A stretch of 64,000 bases of DNA, from positions 620,001 through 684,000 of the forward strand of contig NZ_JACHBD010000001.1 in NCBI RefSeq assembly GCF_014200175.1, in the 5' to 3' direction. Below are positions 36,809 through 45,210 of the stretch, piece by piece. Position numbers and translations under genes: made by a program. The first letter of the stretch is position 1. Every line of letters begins with the position of its first letter. This DNA comes from Rhizobium lentis (GTDB taxonomy: Bacteria; Pseudomonadota; Alphaproteobacteria; Rhizobiales; Rhizobiaceae). A model generated the notes under the pieces. That model was not told the DNA's origin. It worked only from the letters and a program-made list of their open reading frames with translations, and searched no databases.

Positions 36809-38458
36809 TCAGCGCGTCAGACGCTTATGGGCCTGGCTGCCGGGGTTGAGGGCGTCCGGGCCGAGGCGGCGGACCTTATCCTCTTCATAATCCTCGAAGT
36901 TGCCTTCGAACCATTCGACATGGCCTTCGCCTTCGAAAGCGAGAATGTGCGTCGCCAGACGGTCGAGGAACATGCGGTCGTGGCTGATGATGATGGCGCA
37001 GCCGGCAAAATTCTCCAGCGCGTTTTCAAGCGCGCCCAGCGTTTCCGTGTCGAGGTCGTTGGTCGGTTCGTCGAGCAGCAGGACATTGCCGCCCGCCTTC
37101 AGCATCTTGGCGAGATGAACGCGGTTGCGCTGACCGCCAGAGAGATTGCCGACCTTCTGCTGCTGATCGCCGCCCTTGAAGTTGAAGGCGCCGCAATAGG
37201 CACGAGAGTTCATGTCGAACTTGCCGAGCTTGATGATTTCGGCGCCGCCGGAGATTTCCTCCCAGACCGTCTTGTCGCCGGCAAGCGCGTCACGGCTCTG
37301 GTCGACATAGCCGAGATGCACGGTCTCGCCGATGCGGATCGTACCGCTGTCCGGCTTTTCCTGGCCGGTGATCATCTTGAACAGCGTCGTCTTGCCGGCG
37401 CCGTTCGGGCCGATGACGCCGACGATGCCGCCCGGCGGCAGCTTGATCGACAGGTCGTTGATCAGCGTGCGGCCCTCGAAGCCCTTGGTGATGCCTTCCA
37501 TCTCGATGACCACCTGGCCGAGCCGTTCGCTGACCGGGATGATGATCTGCGCGTCGCCGGGACGCTGCTTCTCGGCGGCATCCACCAGCTGCTCGTAAGA
37601 CTTGATGCGGGCCTTCGACTTGGCCTGGCGGGCCTTAGGGCTGGAGGCGATCCATTCCCGTTCGCGGCTGATCGCCTTCTGACGCGAGGCCTCCTCGCGA
37701 CCCTCCTGCTCCATGCGCTTGGCCTTCGCCAGCAGATAGGCCGAATAGTTGCCTTCGTAGGGGATGCCGCGGCCGCGGTCGAGTTCGAGGATCCATCCGG
37801 TGACGTTGTCGAGGAAGTAGCGATCATGGGTGATCATCATCACCGCGCCGGGATAGTCGCGCAGATGCTTTTCGAGCCAGGCGATGGTTTCGGCGTCGAG
37901 ATGGTTGGTCGGTTCGTCGAGCAACAGCAGATCCGGCTGCGAAAGCAGCAGGCGGCAGAGCGCGATGCGGCGGCGTTCACCACCAGACAGGCTGGTGACA
38001 TCGGCGTCGCGCGGCGGGCAGCGCAGCGCTTCCATCGCCATCTCGACCTGGCTTTCCAGGTCCCAGAGGTTCTGGCTATCGATGATGTCCTGCAGCTTGG
38101 CGCCCTCTTCCGCGGTCTCGTCGGAATAGTTCATCATCAATTCGTTATAGCGATCGAGGATCGCCGTCTTCGAGGCAACGCCTTCCATGACGTTTTCGAA
38201 CACCGTCTTGTTCGGGTCGAGACGCGGTTCCTGCTCGAGATAGCCGACCGTGGCACCCTCGGCCAGCCAGGCTTCGCCGGTATACTCCTTGTCCTGGCCG
38301 GCAATGATGCGCAACACAGTGGATTTACCGGCGCCGTTCGGCCCGAGGATGCCGATCTTGGCATCCGGGTAGAAGGAAAGGTGGATGTTCTCCAGGATCT
38401 TCTTGTTGCCATAGGCCTTGTTGAGGCCGGACATATGATAGATGAATTGACGTGCCAT
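36809..38458 (-). CDS. ettA: ABC-F ATPase, EttA type (translational throttle)
   Basis: Soluble ribosome-associated ABC-F protein of 549 residues. Two ATPase cassettes are visible: Walker A GILGPNGAGKST near residue 37 with signature SLSGGERRRIAL and Walker B DLLLLDEPTNHLD, then GVIGPNGAGKTT near residue 345 with NLSGGQRNRVHL and VLLLDEPTNDLD. The linker (residues 240-300) is rich in Arg/Lys/Glu, as in ABC-F proteins. The N-terminus MARQFIYHMSGLNKAYGNKK and overall length match EttA, which gates early elongation by ATP/ADP ratio. No membrane segments are present. Confidence 0.93.
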   Translation of the reverse strand: MARQFIYHMSGLNKAYGNKKILENIHLSFYPDAKIGILGPNGAGKSTVLRIIAGQDKEYTGEAWLAEGATVGYLEQEPRLDPNKTVFENVMEGVASKTAILDRYNELMMNYSDETAEEGAKLQDIIDSQNLWDLESQVEMAMEALRCPPRDADVTSLSGGERRRIALCRLLLSQPDLLLLDEPTNHLDAETIAWLEKHLRDYPGAVMMITHDRYFLDNVTGWILELDRGRGIPYEGNYSAYLLAKAKRMEQEGREEASRQKAISREREWIASSPKARQAKSKARIKSYEQLVDAAEKQRPGDAQIIIPVSERLGQVVIEMEGITKGFEGRTLINDLSIKLPPGGIVGVIGPNGAGKTTLFKMITGQEKPDSGTIRIGETVHLGYVDQSRDALAGDKTVWEEISGGAEIIKLGKFDMNSRAYCGAFNFKGGDQQQKVGNLSGGQRNRVHLAKMLKAGGNVLLLDEPTNDLDTETLGALENALENFAGCAIIISHDRMFLDRLATHILAFEGEGHVEWFEGNFEDYEEDKVRRLGPDALNPGSQAHKRLTR

Positions 38459-38556
38459 GCTGCGCTGCTCCGGGCGGGAAACTTCGTTTCGTGCCGCTAT
38501 GTAGGCGAAACAGCGCCTGTGGGCAACGCCGAAACCCGGTTTAGGCCGGATTCCGG

Positions 38557-39297
38557 TCAGAAGCCCGCCGCATCGACGACACCTTCATCGCAGCCGAAAG
38601 AGGTTTTTCCCGCCCCCTGGATCAGATCGCCGAGGCTGGCGCCTTTCGCCGACGCCGATCCGGCAGCCTCCGAAAGCCCGATCGTCAGGCCGCTGATCAT
38701 CTTGACATTGCCGGCCCGCCGGCAGCTCATCTTGACGCGGTCGCCGGCGCCCTGCCCGAAGCTCTTGTCGAAAGCCGCCTTGATCGCCTCGGCCTTGACC
38801 GGTTTGCCGATATTAGCAGCGAAAAGCTCGCGCACCGCCGACGCGTTGAGCCCACCCAAGAGATGCACGCCGACGCCAAAATAATCCTCGGCGCTCATTT
38901 TCGTGCAGGTGCCATGCTTCGTCCATTCATGCCGTTCCAGGCCGGATTGCGTGCCTGGCATCGCCTTTAGCAGCGCCGCCTGTGTCTCAGCCGAAAGCGT
39001 GACCTGAGGCAAGCTAGCCCATTTGCCGTCCTTGTCAGCGGCCTTCTGATCGTCGCTGACGCCGCAATAGTTCTGCCGCATCGGCTAAAGCCCGTGCAGC
39101 GAGAAGTTGGTAGCGTCATGGCGTTCGCCGGTCTGGCTTGCGCATTCGGCCTTCTTCTGGTTCGTCTGGCAGAAGGCGGGCTGCCAGCTCGCCGCCAGAA
39201 TGAAACGGGTGCGCCCGTCGGCCTCCTGCGCCATGGAGGCGCCAGCAAGGGCCATGGATACGGCGAATGTCAAGGAACGCAACTGCATGCTGCTCAT
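38557..39297 (-). pseudogene. Ribonuclease T2 family gene with an in-frame nonsense codon
   Basis: A secreted RNase T2 family protein interrupted at codon 71. The 5' part encodes a signal peptide (MQLRSLTFAVSMALAGASMA) and the start of the RNase fold (FILAASWQPAFCQ), then reads NFSLHGL, TAG, PMRQNYCG. The family motif at this place is HGLWP, so TGG has become TAG at 39087-39085. The second catalytic block HEWTKHGTC (about residues 123-131) is intact in the same frame, and the frame ends normally at 38557. A recent nonsense mutation or a sequencing error are both possible. Without read-through the product lacks the active site. Confidence 0.85.
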
Positions 39298-39402
39298 TTC
39301 AACCCCCATAGAAGAACAATGCGGGAACAGATAAGCACAAAGAGTAAACGGCCGCAACCCTGAATCGCAATACTCCTGTAATTTGTTATCGGTTGTTTCA
39401 AA

Positions 39403-39414
39403 GGCTTTAAAGCC
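39403..39414. promoter_or_regulatory. 12-bp palindrome between the RNase T2 pseudogene and the lipase gene
   Basis: GGCTTTAAAGCC is a perfect palindrome in the 224-bp divergent spacer, about 110 bp from either start. It could be an operator. A seven-base inverted repeat (GCATAAT/ATTATGC, 39448-39487) lies nearer to the lipase gene. Confidence 0.3.
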
Positions 39415-39521
39415 ACACCAAGGGACGCTCTGTCACTTTGAGTTGAAGCATAATACCTCAAATCGATTTCGCTTTGCGGAATTATGCGGTAGCGATCTGC
39501 TGTGCGGCTGGGAGAATCCGG

Positions 39522-40472
39522 ATGTTTTCTGAAACGCAATGGCTCTCCGTGCCGGGAGCATCGCTGGCCTATCACCATGCCGAGGCCACCGGTCTCGCAT
39601 GCGGCATTCTGTTGATATCGCACGGCCTGGCGGAGCACTCGAAGCGGTATCGCCGCTTTGCCGAGGCGATGGCGGCGCGTGGCTATCACGTCTATGCCCA
39701 TGATCACCGCGGCCATGGCGAGACGACGGCGCCCGACGCTCCGATCGGCCGCTTCGCACGGCGGGACGGCGTCGAACGGGTGATCGGCGACATCATCGCC
39801 ATGCGCACTCATGCAACCTCGCGCCATCCCGGCCTGAAGGTGATCCTCTTCGGCCATTCGATGGGCGGCCTCATCGCGCTCAATGCCGCCGTCGCCGCAC
39901 CGGCCGAATTCGATGCGGTCGCCGTCTGGAATGCCAATTTCGCCGTCGGTCTTGCCGGCCGCGCCGCCCAGGCGATCCTCATCGGCGAACGGATGCTGAA
40001 AGGTTCGGACGTGCCGAGCGGTCTCCTGCCGAAACTCACCTTCGCCGCCTGGGGCCGGTCCATTGCCGACCGCCGCACGGAATTCGACTGGCTTTCGCAT
40101 ATTCCCGACGAAGTCGACAAATATGTCGCCGATCCTCTTTGCGGCTTCGACGCCTCGGTTTCACTCTGGCTCGATGTCTTCGAACTGACCTTCCGAGCAC
40201 CGCAAAAGGTCCATCTCGACAGGCTGCGGCGCGACCTGCCGATCCATCTGATCGGCGGCGCAGAAGATCCGGCGACCGAGCGTGGAAAAGCCGTGCTGTG
40301 GCTCTCAAACCATTTGAAACGTCAGGGCTTCTCCCGTATCAGCACGAAGATATATCAGGACATGCGGCACGAAACGCTGAATGACATCGGCGCAGAGGCA
40401 GCCGTTGCCGCCTTCGCGGACTGGTGCGATGGCGCGGTCGCCAAGAGCGGGAACGGCCAAAATCCCCGATGA
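39522..40472 (+). CDS. Alpha/beta hydrolase, lysophospholipase/monoacylglycerol lipase type
   Basis: Probable cytoplasmic lipase of 316 residues, serine hydrolase family 33 type. LLISHGLAEHSKRYRRFAEAM near residue 31 holds the oxyanion HG motif. The nucleophile elbow is GHSMGG near residue 107, preceded by AHDHRGHGET. The acid and His are expected in GGAEDPATERG and DMRHETLND near the end. GGGAGAATCCGG precedes the ATG at 39522. It is followed after 14 bases by an EamA permease gene, suggesting co-transcription. Confidence 0.88.
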   Translation: MFSETQWLSVPGASLAYHHAEATGLACGILLISHGLAEHSKRYRRFAEAMAARGYHVYAHDHRGHGETTAPDAPIGRFARRDGVERVIGDIIAMRTHATSRHPGLKVILFGHSMGGLIALNAAVAAPAEFDAVAVWNANFAVGLAGRAAQAILIGERMLKGSDVPSGLLPKLTFAAWGRSIADRRTEFDWLSHIPDEVDKYVADPLCGFDASVSLWLDVFELTFRAPQKVHLDRLRRDLPIHLIGGAEDPATERGKAVLWLSNHLKRQGFSRISTKIYQDMRHETLNDIGAEAAVAAFADWCDGAVAKSGNGQNPR

Positions 40473-40485
40473 CGAGAATTCCACC

Positions 40486-41442
40486 ATGAGCAGCACCTCC
40501 ACCCGGCCCGTTTCATCCCCCTCCGACGTGACGATGGGGCTTGCGCTGATGTTTCTTTCGGTGATGTTCTCGCCGCTCATCGATATCTTCGCCAAGCTTG
40601 CCGTGGTCACCGTGCCCTCCGCCGAGGTCACCGCCGGCCGCTTTGCGGTGCAGGCGCTCTGCATGCTGCCGATCGTCATCTGGAGGCGCAGCTTTGCCGA
40701 TTTTTCCTGGCGCCAGAGCCTGTTCCACGCCATCCGCGGCGTGATCATCACCATTTCGATGATTTCCTTCGTCACCACGCTGAAATACATGGCGGTAGCC
40801 GACGCGATCGCGATCTTCTTCGTCGAGCCGATCATTGTGACGATCCTCGGCGGCATTTTCTTGAAGGAAACGATCGGCTGGCGGCGTTACACCGCTTGCG
40901 GCGTCGGCTTCTTCGGGGCGATGCTGATCATTCAGCCCAGTTTCAACGAAGTCGGCTATGTCGCGCTCCTGCCCGTCCTCACCGCCTTCTGCATCGCCAT
41001 TTTCGTTCTGATGACCCGCGTCCTGTCCCACAAGGAAGATCCTTGGGCGATGCAGTTCCAGATGGGTATCTGGGGCCTGATTTTCTGCGCCGTCCTGCTT
41101 TTTGCCGGCGATGGCAGCGGCTCGGATGTCTTCGATCCCGTCATGCCCCAAGGCAACGCCTGGTTCTATGTCGCCGGCGTCGGCGCCATGGCCGCGATAG
41201 CCGGCATCTTCGGCGTCTACGCCTATCGCGCCGCACCGGCGTCGACGCTGGCGCCGCTGCAATATTTCGAGATCGTCTCGGCCACGATCTTCGCCTGGCT
41301 TGTTTTCGGCGACTTTCCGGGTGCGATCAAATGGCTCGGCATCATGATCATCATCGCCTCCGGCATCTACATCCTGTGGCGCGAGCGCCGCTTTGCTTCC
41401 AAACCCGTATCCGATACATCTGAGGCGACGCTGGCGCCGTAG
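40486..41442 (+). CDS. EamA/DMT-family permease
   Basis: Inner-membrane transporter of 318 residues with about ten membrane segments. GLALMFLSVMFSPLIDIFAKLAV starts the first EamA repeat and WFYVAGVGAMAAIAGIFGVYAYRAA lies in the second. The ATG at 40486 was chosen because it gives a short cytoplasmic tail and follows the lipase gene by 14 bases; longer frames overlap that gene. It precedes the CoA-transferase gene by 17 bases, so lipase, permease, CoA-transferase and thiamine enzyme may be one transcript. The substrate is unknown. Confidence 0.85.
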   Translation: MSSTSTRPVSSPSDVTMGLALMFLSVMFSPLIDIFAKLAVVTVPSAEVTAGRFAVQALCMLPIVIWRRSFADFSWRQSLFHAIRGVIITISMISFVTTLKYMAVADAIAIFFVEPIIVTILGGIFLKETIGWRRYTACGVGFFGAMLIIQPSFNEVGYVALLPVLTAFCIAIFVLMTRVLSHKEDPWAMQFQMGIWGLIFCAVLLFAGDGSGSDVFDPVMPQGNAWFYVAGVGAMAAIAGIFGVYAYRAAPASTLAPLQYFEIVSATIFAWLVFGDFPGAIKWLGIMIIIASGIYILWRERRFASKPVSDTSEATLAP

Positions 41443-41458
41443 ATTGCCTGGGAGGACC

Positions 41459-42661
41459 ATGACCGAGAGCCTGACGAAAAAACCGCCGCTTGCCGGAATC
41501 CGGGTGATCGAGCTCGCCCGCGTACTGGCCGGCCCTTGGGCGGGACAGATGCTCGCTGATCTCGGCGCCGATGTCATCAAGGTCGAAAATCCCGACGGCG
41601 GAGACGATACGCGCCAATGGGGCCCGCCCTTTGTCGAAGGTGCCGACGGCGAAAATCTCTCGGCCGCCTATTACCACGCCGCCAATCGCGGCAAACGCTC
41701 CATTGCCGCAGACCTGAAAAGCCCCGAAGGCCAGGATCTCGTCCGCCGCCTGGTATCCACTGCCGACGTGGTGATCGAGAACTTCAAGCTCGGCGGTCTC
41801 GTCAAATACGGGCTCGATTACGAGAGCCTGCGCGGATTGAACCCGAAGCTCGTCTATTGCTCGATTACCGGCTTCGGCCAGACCGGCCCCTATGCAAGCC
41901 GCGCCGGCTACGATTACATCGTTCAGGGCATGTCCGGCTTCATGTCGATCACCGGCGAGCCGAACGGCCAGCCGATGAAGGCCGGGGTGGCGATCGCCGA
42001 TATCTTCACCGGCATCTATGCCGTCTCGGCAATCGAGGCCGCCCTGATCCATGCCTTGAACACCGGCGAGGGTCAGCTCGTCGACATGGCGCTGCTCGAT
42101 GTGCAATCGGCCGTGCTCGCCAATCAGAACATGAACTACCTCGTCTCCGGCGCTGCACCGACCCGGCTCGGCAACGCCCATCCGAATATCTCGCCCTATG
42201 AGGTCGTGCCGGCGGCCGATGGCTACCTCATTCTTGCCGTCGGCAATGACGGCCAGTTCGCTCGCCTCTGCACCATTCTCGGCCTAGAGACGATCGCCGG
42301 CGACGACCGCTTCGCCACCAACAAGGCCCGGGTCGGCAATCGGGCCGAGCTGCGCCGGCTCGTTTCGACCGAGACGCTGAAATGGCAGAAGGCGGGCCTG
42401 TTGAAGGCCTGCGAAGAGAACGGCGTACCTGCCGGCGCGATCAATACGATCGAGGAGATGTTCGCCGATCCGCAGGTACGCGCCCGCGGTCTGCGCATCG
42501 ACCTTGCCGATGCCGCCGGCACGCTCATCCCCGGGGTCAGGACGCCAGTGGTGCTGTCCGAGACGCCGCTGCATTACGTCCGGCCGAGCCCGCGCCTCGA
42601 CGAACACAGGGAAGAAATTCTGGCGGAGCTCGCCGAGCGCGAGAGGGAGGCATCGTCATGA
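41459..42661 (+). CDS. CaiB/BaiF family (class III) CoA-transferase
   Basis: 400-residue class III acyl-CoA transferase moving CoA between carboxylic acids. The N-terminus IRVIELARVLAGPWAGQMLADLGADVIKVE is the family signature. YHAANRGKRSIAADLKSPEG follows, and the aspartate nucleophile lies in AGYDYIVQGMSGFMSITGE near residue 160. GGGAGGACC precedes the ATG at 41459. Translation is coupled (ATGA) to the thiamine-diphosphate enzyme gene. Formyl-CoA/oxalate transferases are relatives, but the partner lacks the usual oxalyl-CoA decarboxylase N-terminus, so an oxalate role is not claimed. Confidence 0.88.
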   Translation: MTESLTKKPPLAGIRVIELARVLAGPWAGQMLADLGADVIKVENPDGGDDTRQWGPPFVEGADGENLSAAYYHAANRGKRSIAADLKSPEGQDLVRRLVSTADVVIENFKLGGLVKYGLDYESLRGLNPKLVYCSITGFGQTGPYASRAGYDYIVQGMSGFMSITGEPNGQPMKAGVAIADIFTGIYAVSAIEAALIHALNTGEGQLVDMALLDVQSAVLANQNMNYLVSGAAPTRLGNAHPNISPYEVVPAADGYLILAVGNDGQFARLCTILGLETIAGDDRFATNKARVGNRAELRRLVSTETLKWQKAGLLKACEENGVPAGAINTIEEMFADPQVRARGLRIDLADAAGTLIPGVRTPVVLSETPLHYVRPSPRLDEHREEILAELAEREREASS

Positions 42662-44316
42662 AGAAGACCGGTGGAGAACTGATCGTCGAGGCGCTGAAGG
42701 CCAATGGCGTCAAACGCCTCTCCTGCGTGCCCGGCGAGAGTTTCCTCGCCGTTCTCGATGCCCTGCGTGACAGCGATATCGATGTCCTCGTCTGCCGCCA
42801 GGAGGGCGGAGCGGCGATGATGGCGGATTGCTGGGGCAGGCTGACCGGTGAACCCGGTATCTGCATGGTCACCCGCGGCCCCGGCGCCACCAATGCTTCC
42901 GCCGGCCTGCATATATCAAGACAGGATTCGATCCCGATGATCCTCTTCATCGGCCAGGTGCAACGCGAAGCCCGCGAGCGCGAAGCCTTCCAGGAAGTCG
43001 AATTCCGCCGCGCCTTCACCGAATTCGCCAAATGGGTGGGTGAGATCGACGATGCCGCCCGCATTCCCGAGTTCGTCACCCGCGCCTTTGCGATCGCAAC
43101 CTCCGGCCGCCCCGGTCCCGTCGTGTTGACGCTGCCGGAGGATATGCTGCGCGACGAAGTCGAGGCGCCCCGCCCCAAGCGTTACGTCAGCGTCGAGGCG
43201 CATCCCGGCCGCAGCCAGATCGACGATCTCTATGTCAGACTGCTGAAGGCCGAGCGGCCGATGGTGATCCTCGGCGGCACGCGCTGGGATGCCGATGCCG
43301 TCGCCGATTTTGCAGGCTTTGCCAAGCGTTTTCAGCTTCCTGTCGGCTGCTCGTTCCGCCGGCAGATGCTGTTCGATCATCTCCATCCCTGTTACGCCGG
43401 CGATGTCGGCATCGGCATCAACCCTGTCCTCGCCAAGGAAATAAGGGAAAGCGACCTGCTGATCCTTCTTGGCGGCCGCATGTCGGAAATGCCGTCCTCG
43501 TCCTATACGCTGATCGATATCCCCTACCCCCAGCAATCGCTGGTGCATGTCTATCCCGATCCTTCCGAACTGGGACGCGTCTACCGCCCGGATCTCGCCA
43601 TCTGCGCCGCTCCTTCCGATTTCGTCGCCGCACTCGCCGATCTCGAAGCACCGGCCGAGCCGCACTGGGCGGAGCGCACACAGCGCCTGCACCAGGCCTA
43701 TCTTTCCTGGTCGAAGCCGCCTACGACAGGTCCGGGCGCCGTCCATATGGGCCTGATCATGGAATGGCTGGAAGCCAATACCGGGCCAGAGACGATCTTC
43801 ACCAATGGCGCCGGTAACTACGCCACCTGGCTGCACCGCTTCCATCGTTTCCGTCGTTTCAACACCCAGGCCGCTCCCACCTCGGGCTCGATGGGCTACG
43901 GCCTGCCGGCGGCGGTGGCCGCCAAGCGGCTCTTTCCCGAGCGCGAGGTGATCTGCTTTGCCGGCGACGGCTGTTTCCTGATGCATGGCCAGGAATTCGC
44001 CACCGCCATCCGCTACGGCCTGCCGATCATCGCAATCGTCGTCAACAACGGCATGTACGGCACCATCCGCATGCATCAGGAACGCGAATATCCCGGCCGC
44101 GTCAGCAGCACCGATCTGACCAATCCCGATTTCGCCGCCCTTGCCCGCGCCTATGGCGGCCATGGCGAGTCGGTGGAGCGTACGGAGGAATTCGCCACAG
44201 CCTTCCAGCGGGCGCGCGATAGCGGCAAGCCGGCGATCATCGAGGTCAAACTCGATCCCGAGGCGATCACGCCGACCCGCACGCTCTCGGAAATCGCGCA
44301 AACAAAAAGCCGGTAG
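42658..44316 (+). CDS. Thiamine-diphosphate-dependent enzyme, acetolactate-synthase-like
   Basis: 552-residue ThDP enzyme of the pyruvate-oxidase/acetolactate-synthase group. The catalytic Glu is E49 in VLVCRQEGGAAMMADCWGR. The middle domain runs from about residue 190. The ThDP/Mg motif starts at GDG (436-438) and ends IVVNNGMYGTIRMH. The reaction is unknown; decarboxylation or ligation of a 2-keto acid or acyl-CoA is likely given the coupled CoA-transferase. The ATG overlaps the upstream stop. The TAG stop lies inside a long terminator hairpin. Confidence 0.87.
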   Translation: MKKTGGELIVEALKANGVKRLSCVPGESFLAVLDALRDSDIDVLVCRQEGGAAMMADCWGRLTGEPGICMVTRGPGATNASAGLHISRQDSIPMILFIGQVQREAREREAFQEVEFRRAFTEFAKWVGEIDDAARIPEFVTRAFAIATSGRPGPVVLTLPEDMLRDEVEAPRPKRYVSVEAHPGRSQIDDLYVRLLKAERPMVILGGTRWDADAVADFAGFAKRFQLPVGCSFRRQMLFDHLHPCYAGDVGIGINPVLAKEIRESDLLILLGGRMSEMPSSSYTLIDIPYPQQSLVHVYPDPSELGRVYRPDLAICAAPSDFVAALADLEAPAEPHWAERTQRLHQAYLSWSKPPTTGPGAVHMGLIMEWLEANTGPETIFTNGAGNYATWLHRFHRFRRFNTQAAPTSGSMGYGLPAAVAAKRLFPEREVICFAGDGCFLMHGQEFATAIRYGLPIIAIVVNNGMYGTIRMHQEREYPGRVSSTDLTNPDFAALARAYGGHGESVERTEEFATAFQRARDSGKPAIIEVKLDPEAITPTRTLSEIAQTKSR

Positions 44317-44362
44317 GCGGGTGACCGACCCCATTCGGGTTGGTCACGCACTTACCGGCTTT
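44306..44362. terminator. Long bidirectional terminator overlapping a stop codon
   Basis: AAAGCCGGTA (44306-44315) pairs with TACCGGCTTT (44353-44362), and inside GTGACC pairs with GGTCAC. The stem includes the stop codon of the thiamine enzyme gene and lies 20 bases from the end of the convergent ridA gene, serving both strands. Confidence 0.75.
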
Positions 44363-44381
44363 CACACATCCTGCGGCGACC

Positions 44382-44726
44382 TTAGTCGATCGCGGCCGTG
44401 ACGATGAACTCGACTTTGTATTTCGGCGCAGCGAGCTTGGCTTCGCTGGTGGCACGGGCCGGCGGATTGGCCGGATCGATCCAGGCTTCCCAGGCGGCGT
44501 TCATCTCCGCGAAATAAGCAATGTCGGAGAGATAGACGAGGGTCTGGAGGATCTTCGACTTGTTGCTGCCTGATGCAGCCAGCAGGCGATCGACTTCGGC
44601 AAGCGCGGATTTGCACTGATCGGTGACGCTTTCGCCCTCGCCGACCTGGCCTGCGAGATAAACCGTGTTACCGTGAATGACGGCGCCGCTCATGCGCGCG
44701 CCGACGTCGATACGCTTAATGCTCAT
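44382..44726 (-). CDS. ridA: RidA-family reactive enamine/imine deaminase
   Basis: 114-residue YjgF/RidA protein that hydrolyses reactive 2-aminoacrylate-type enamines, cytoplasmic trimer. It begins MSIKRIDVGARMSGAVIHGNTVYLAGQV and has the conserved C-terminal block PARATSEAKLAAPKYKVEFIVTA with the substrate-binding Arg. The second of two adjacent ATGs is preferred because AGGAG is then six bases upstream. It faces the thiamine enzyme gene across a terminator. Its substrate range could differ from canonical RidA, as this is one of several subfamilies. Confidence 0.9.
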   Translation of the reverse strand: MSIKRIDVGARMSGAVIHGNTVYLAGQVGEGESVTDQCKSALAEVDRLLAASGSNKSKILQTLVYLSDIAYFAEMNAAWEAWIDPANPPARATSEAKLAAPKYKVEFIVTAAID

Positions 44727-44800
44727 CATAGTCTCCTAAGTGAATGGAAGGTGACGGCGCTGCGGTGCAGCGCCGGAAAATCGGCAGGCCGGACCGGGGC

Positions 44801-45139
44801 CTAGCTGCGGATATGGTGGGTCTTCTGATAGATCGCCGTCGAGCGGGCGCCGGAGCGGCAATAGCCGAGCATCGGCCGGGGGAATTCATCGAGCGCGTCG
44901 ACCATGCCCTGCACCGCCTCCTCGGTTACGCCCATCGGTCCAACCGGCACATGGGTGATCTCGAGGCCGAGTTCTCGCGCGCGCGCCTCGATGACTGAGA
45001 ACGAGGTCTGATCCGGGCTCTCATGGTCGGGGCGGTGGCAGACGATCGATTTGAACCCCAGCGCCTTGATCTCGTCGATATCCTCGAGCGTGATCTGCCC
45101 CGAAACCGAATATTCATCGTCGATCTGGCGAATATCCAT
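44801..45139 (-). CDS. DUF442 / TIGR01244-type phosphatase-like protein
   Basis: 112-residue protein of the family related to the N-terminal domain of beta-lactamase-like hydrolases (Blh), with a tyrosine-phosphatase-like fold. The likely active site is C94-RSGAR99-S, a Cys-x4-Arg loop. Upstream, SIVCHRPDHESPDQ near residue 31 is also family-typical. In relatives it accompanies sulfide-metabolism genes, but no persulfide dioxygenase is nearby. The gene ends 74 bases before ridA starts, so they may be co-transcribed. Confidence 0.8.
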   Translation of the reverse strand: MDIRQIDDEYSVSGQITLEDIDEIKALGFKSIVCHRPDHESPDQTSFSVIEARARELGLEITHVPVGPMGVTEEAVQGMVDALDEFPRPMLGYCRSGARSTAIYQKTHHIRS

Positions 45140-45210
45140 CGTGCTGTCTCCTCATAAATCCTGGGCTGAAGGTCTACGCCGGAGGCCGGCGAGCGTCAAC
45201 AAGACTTCAC

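Noticed and set aside
36827-38884. 685-codon plus-strand open frame
   Set aside because: It is antisense to the ABC-F ATPase gene, whose motifs are unmistakable; high-GC third positions keep the opposite frame open.
41459-44316. Oxalate degradation pair (formyl-CoA transferase and oxalyl-CoA decarboxylase)
   Set aside because: The thiamine enzyme lacks the N-terminal pattern I associate with oxalyl-CoA decarboxylase, so the specific claim is not supported.
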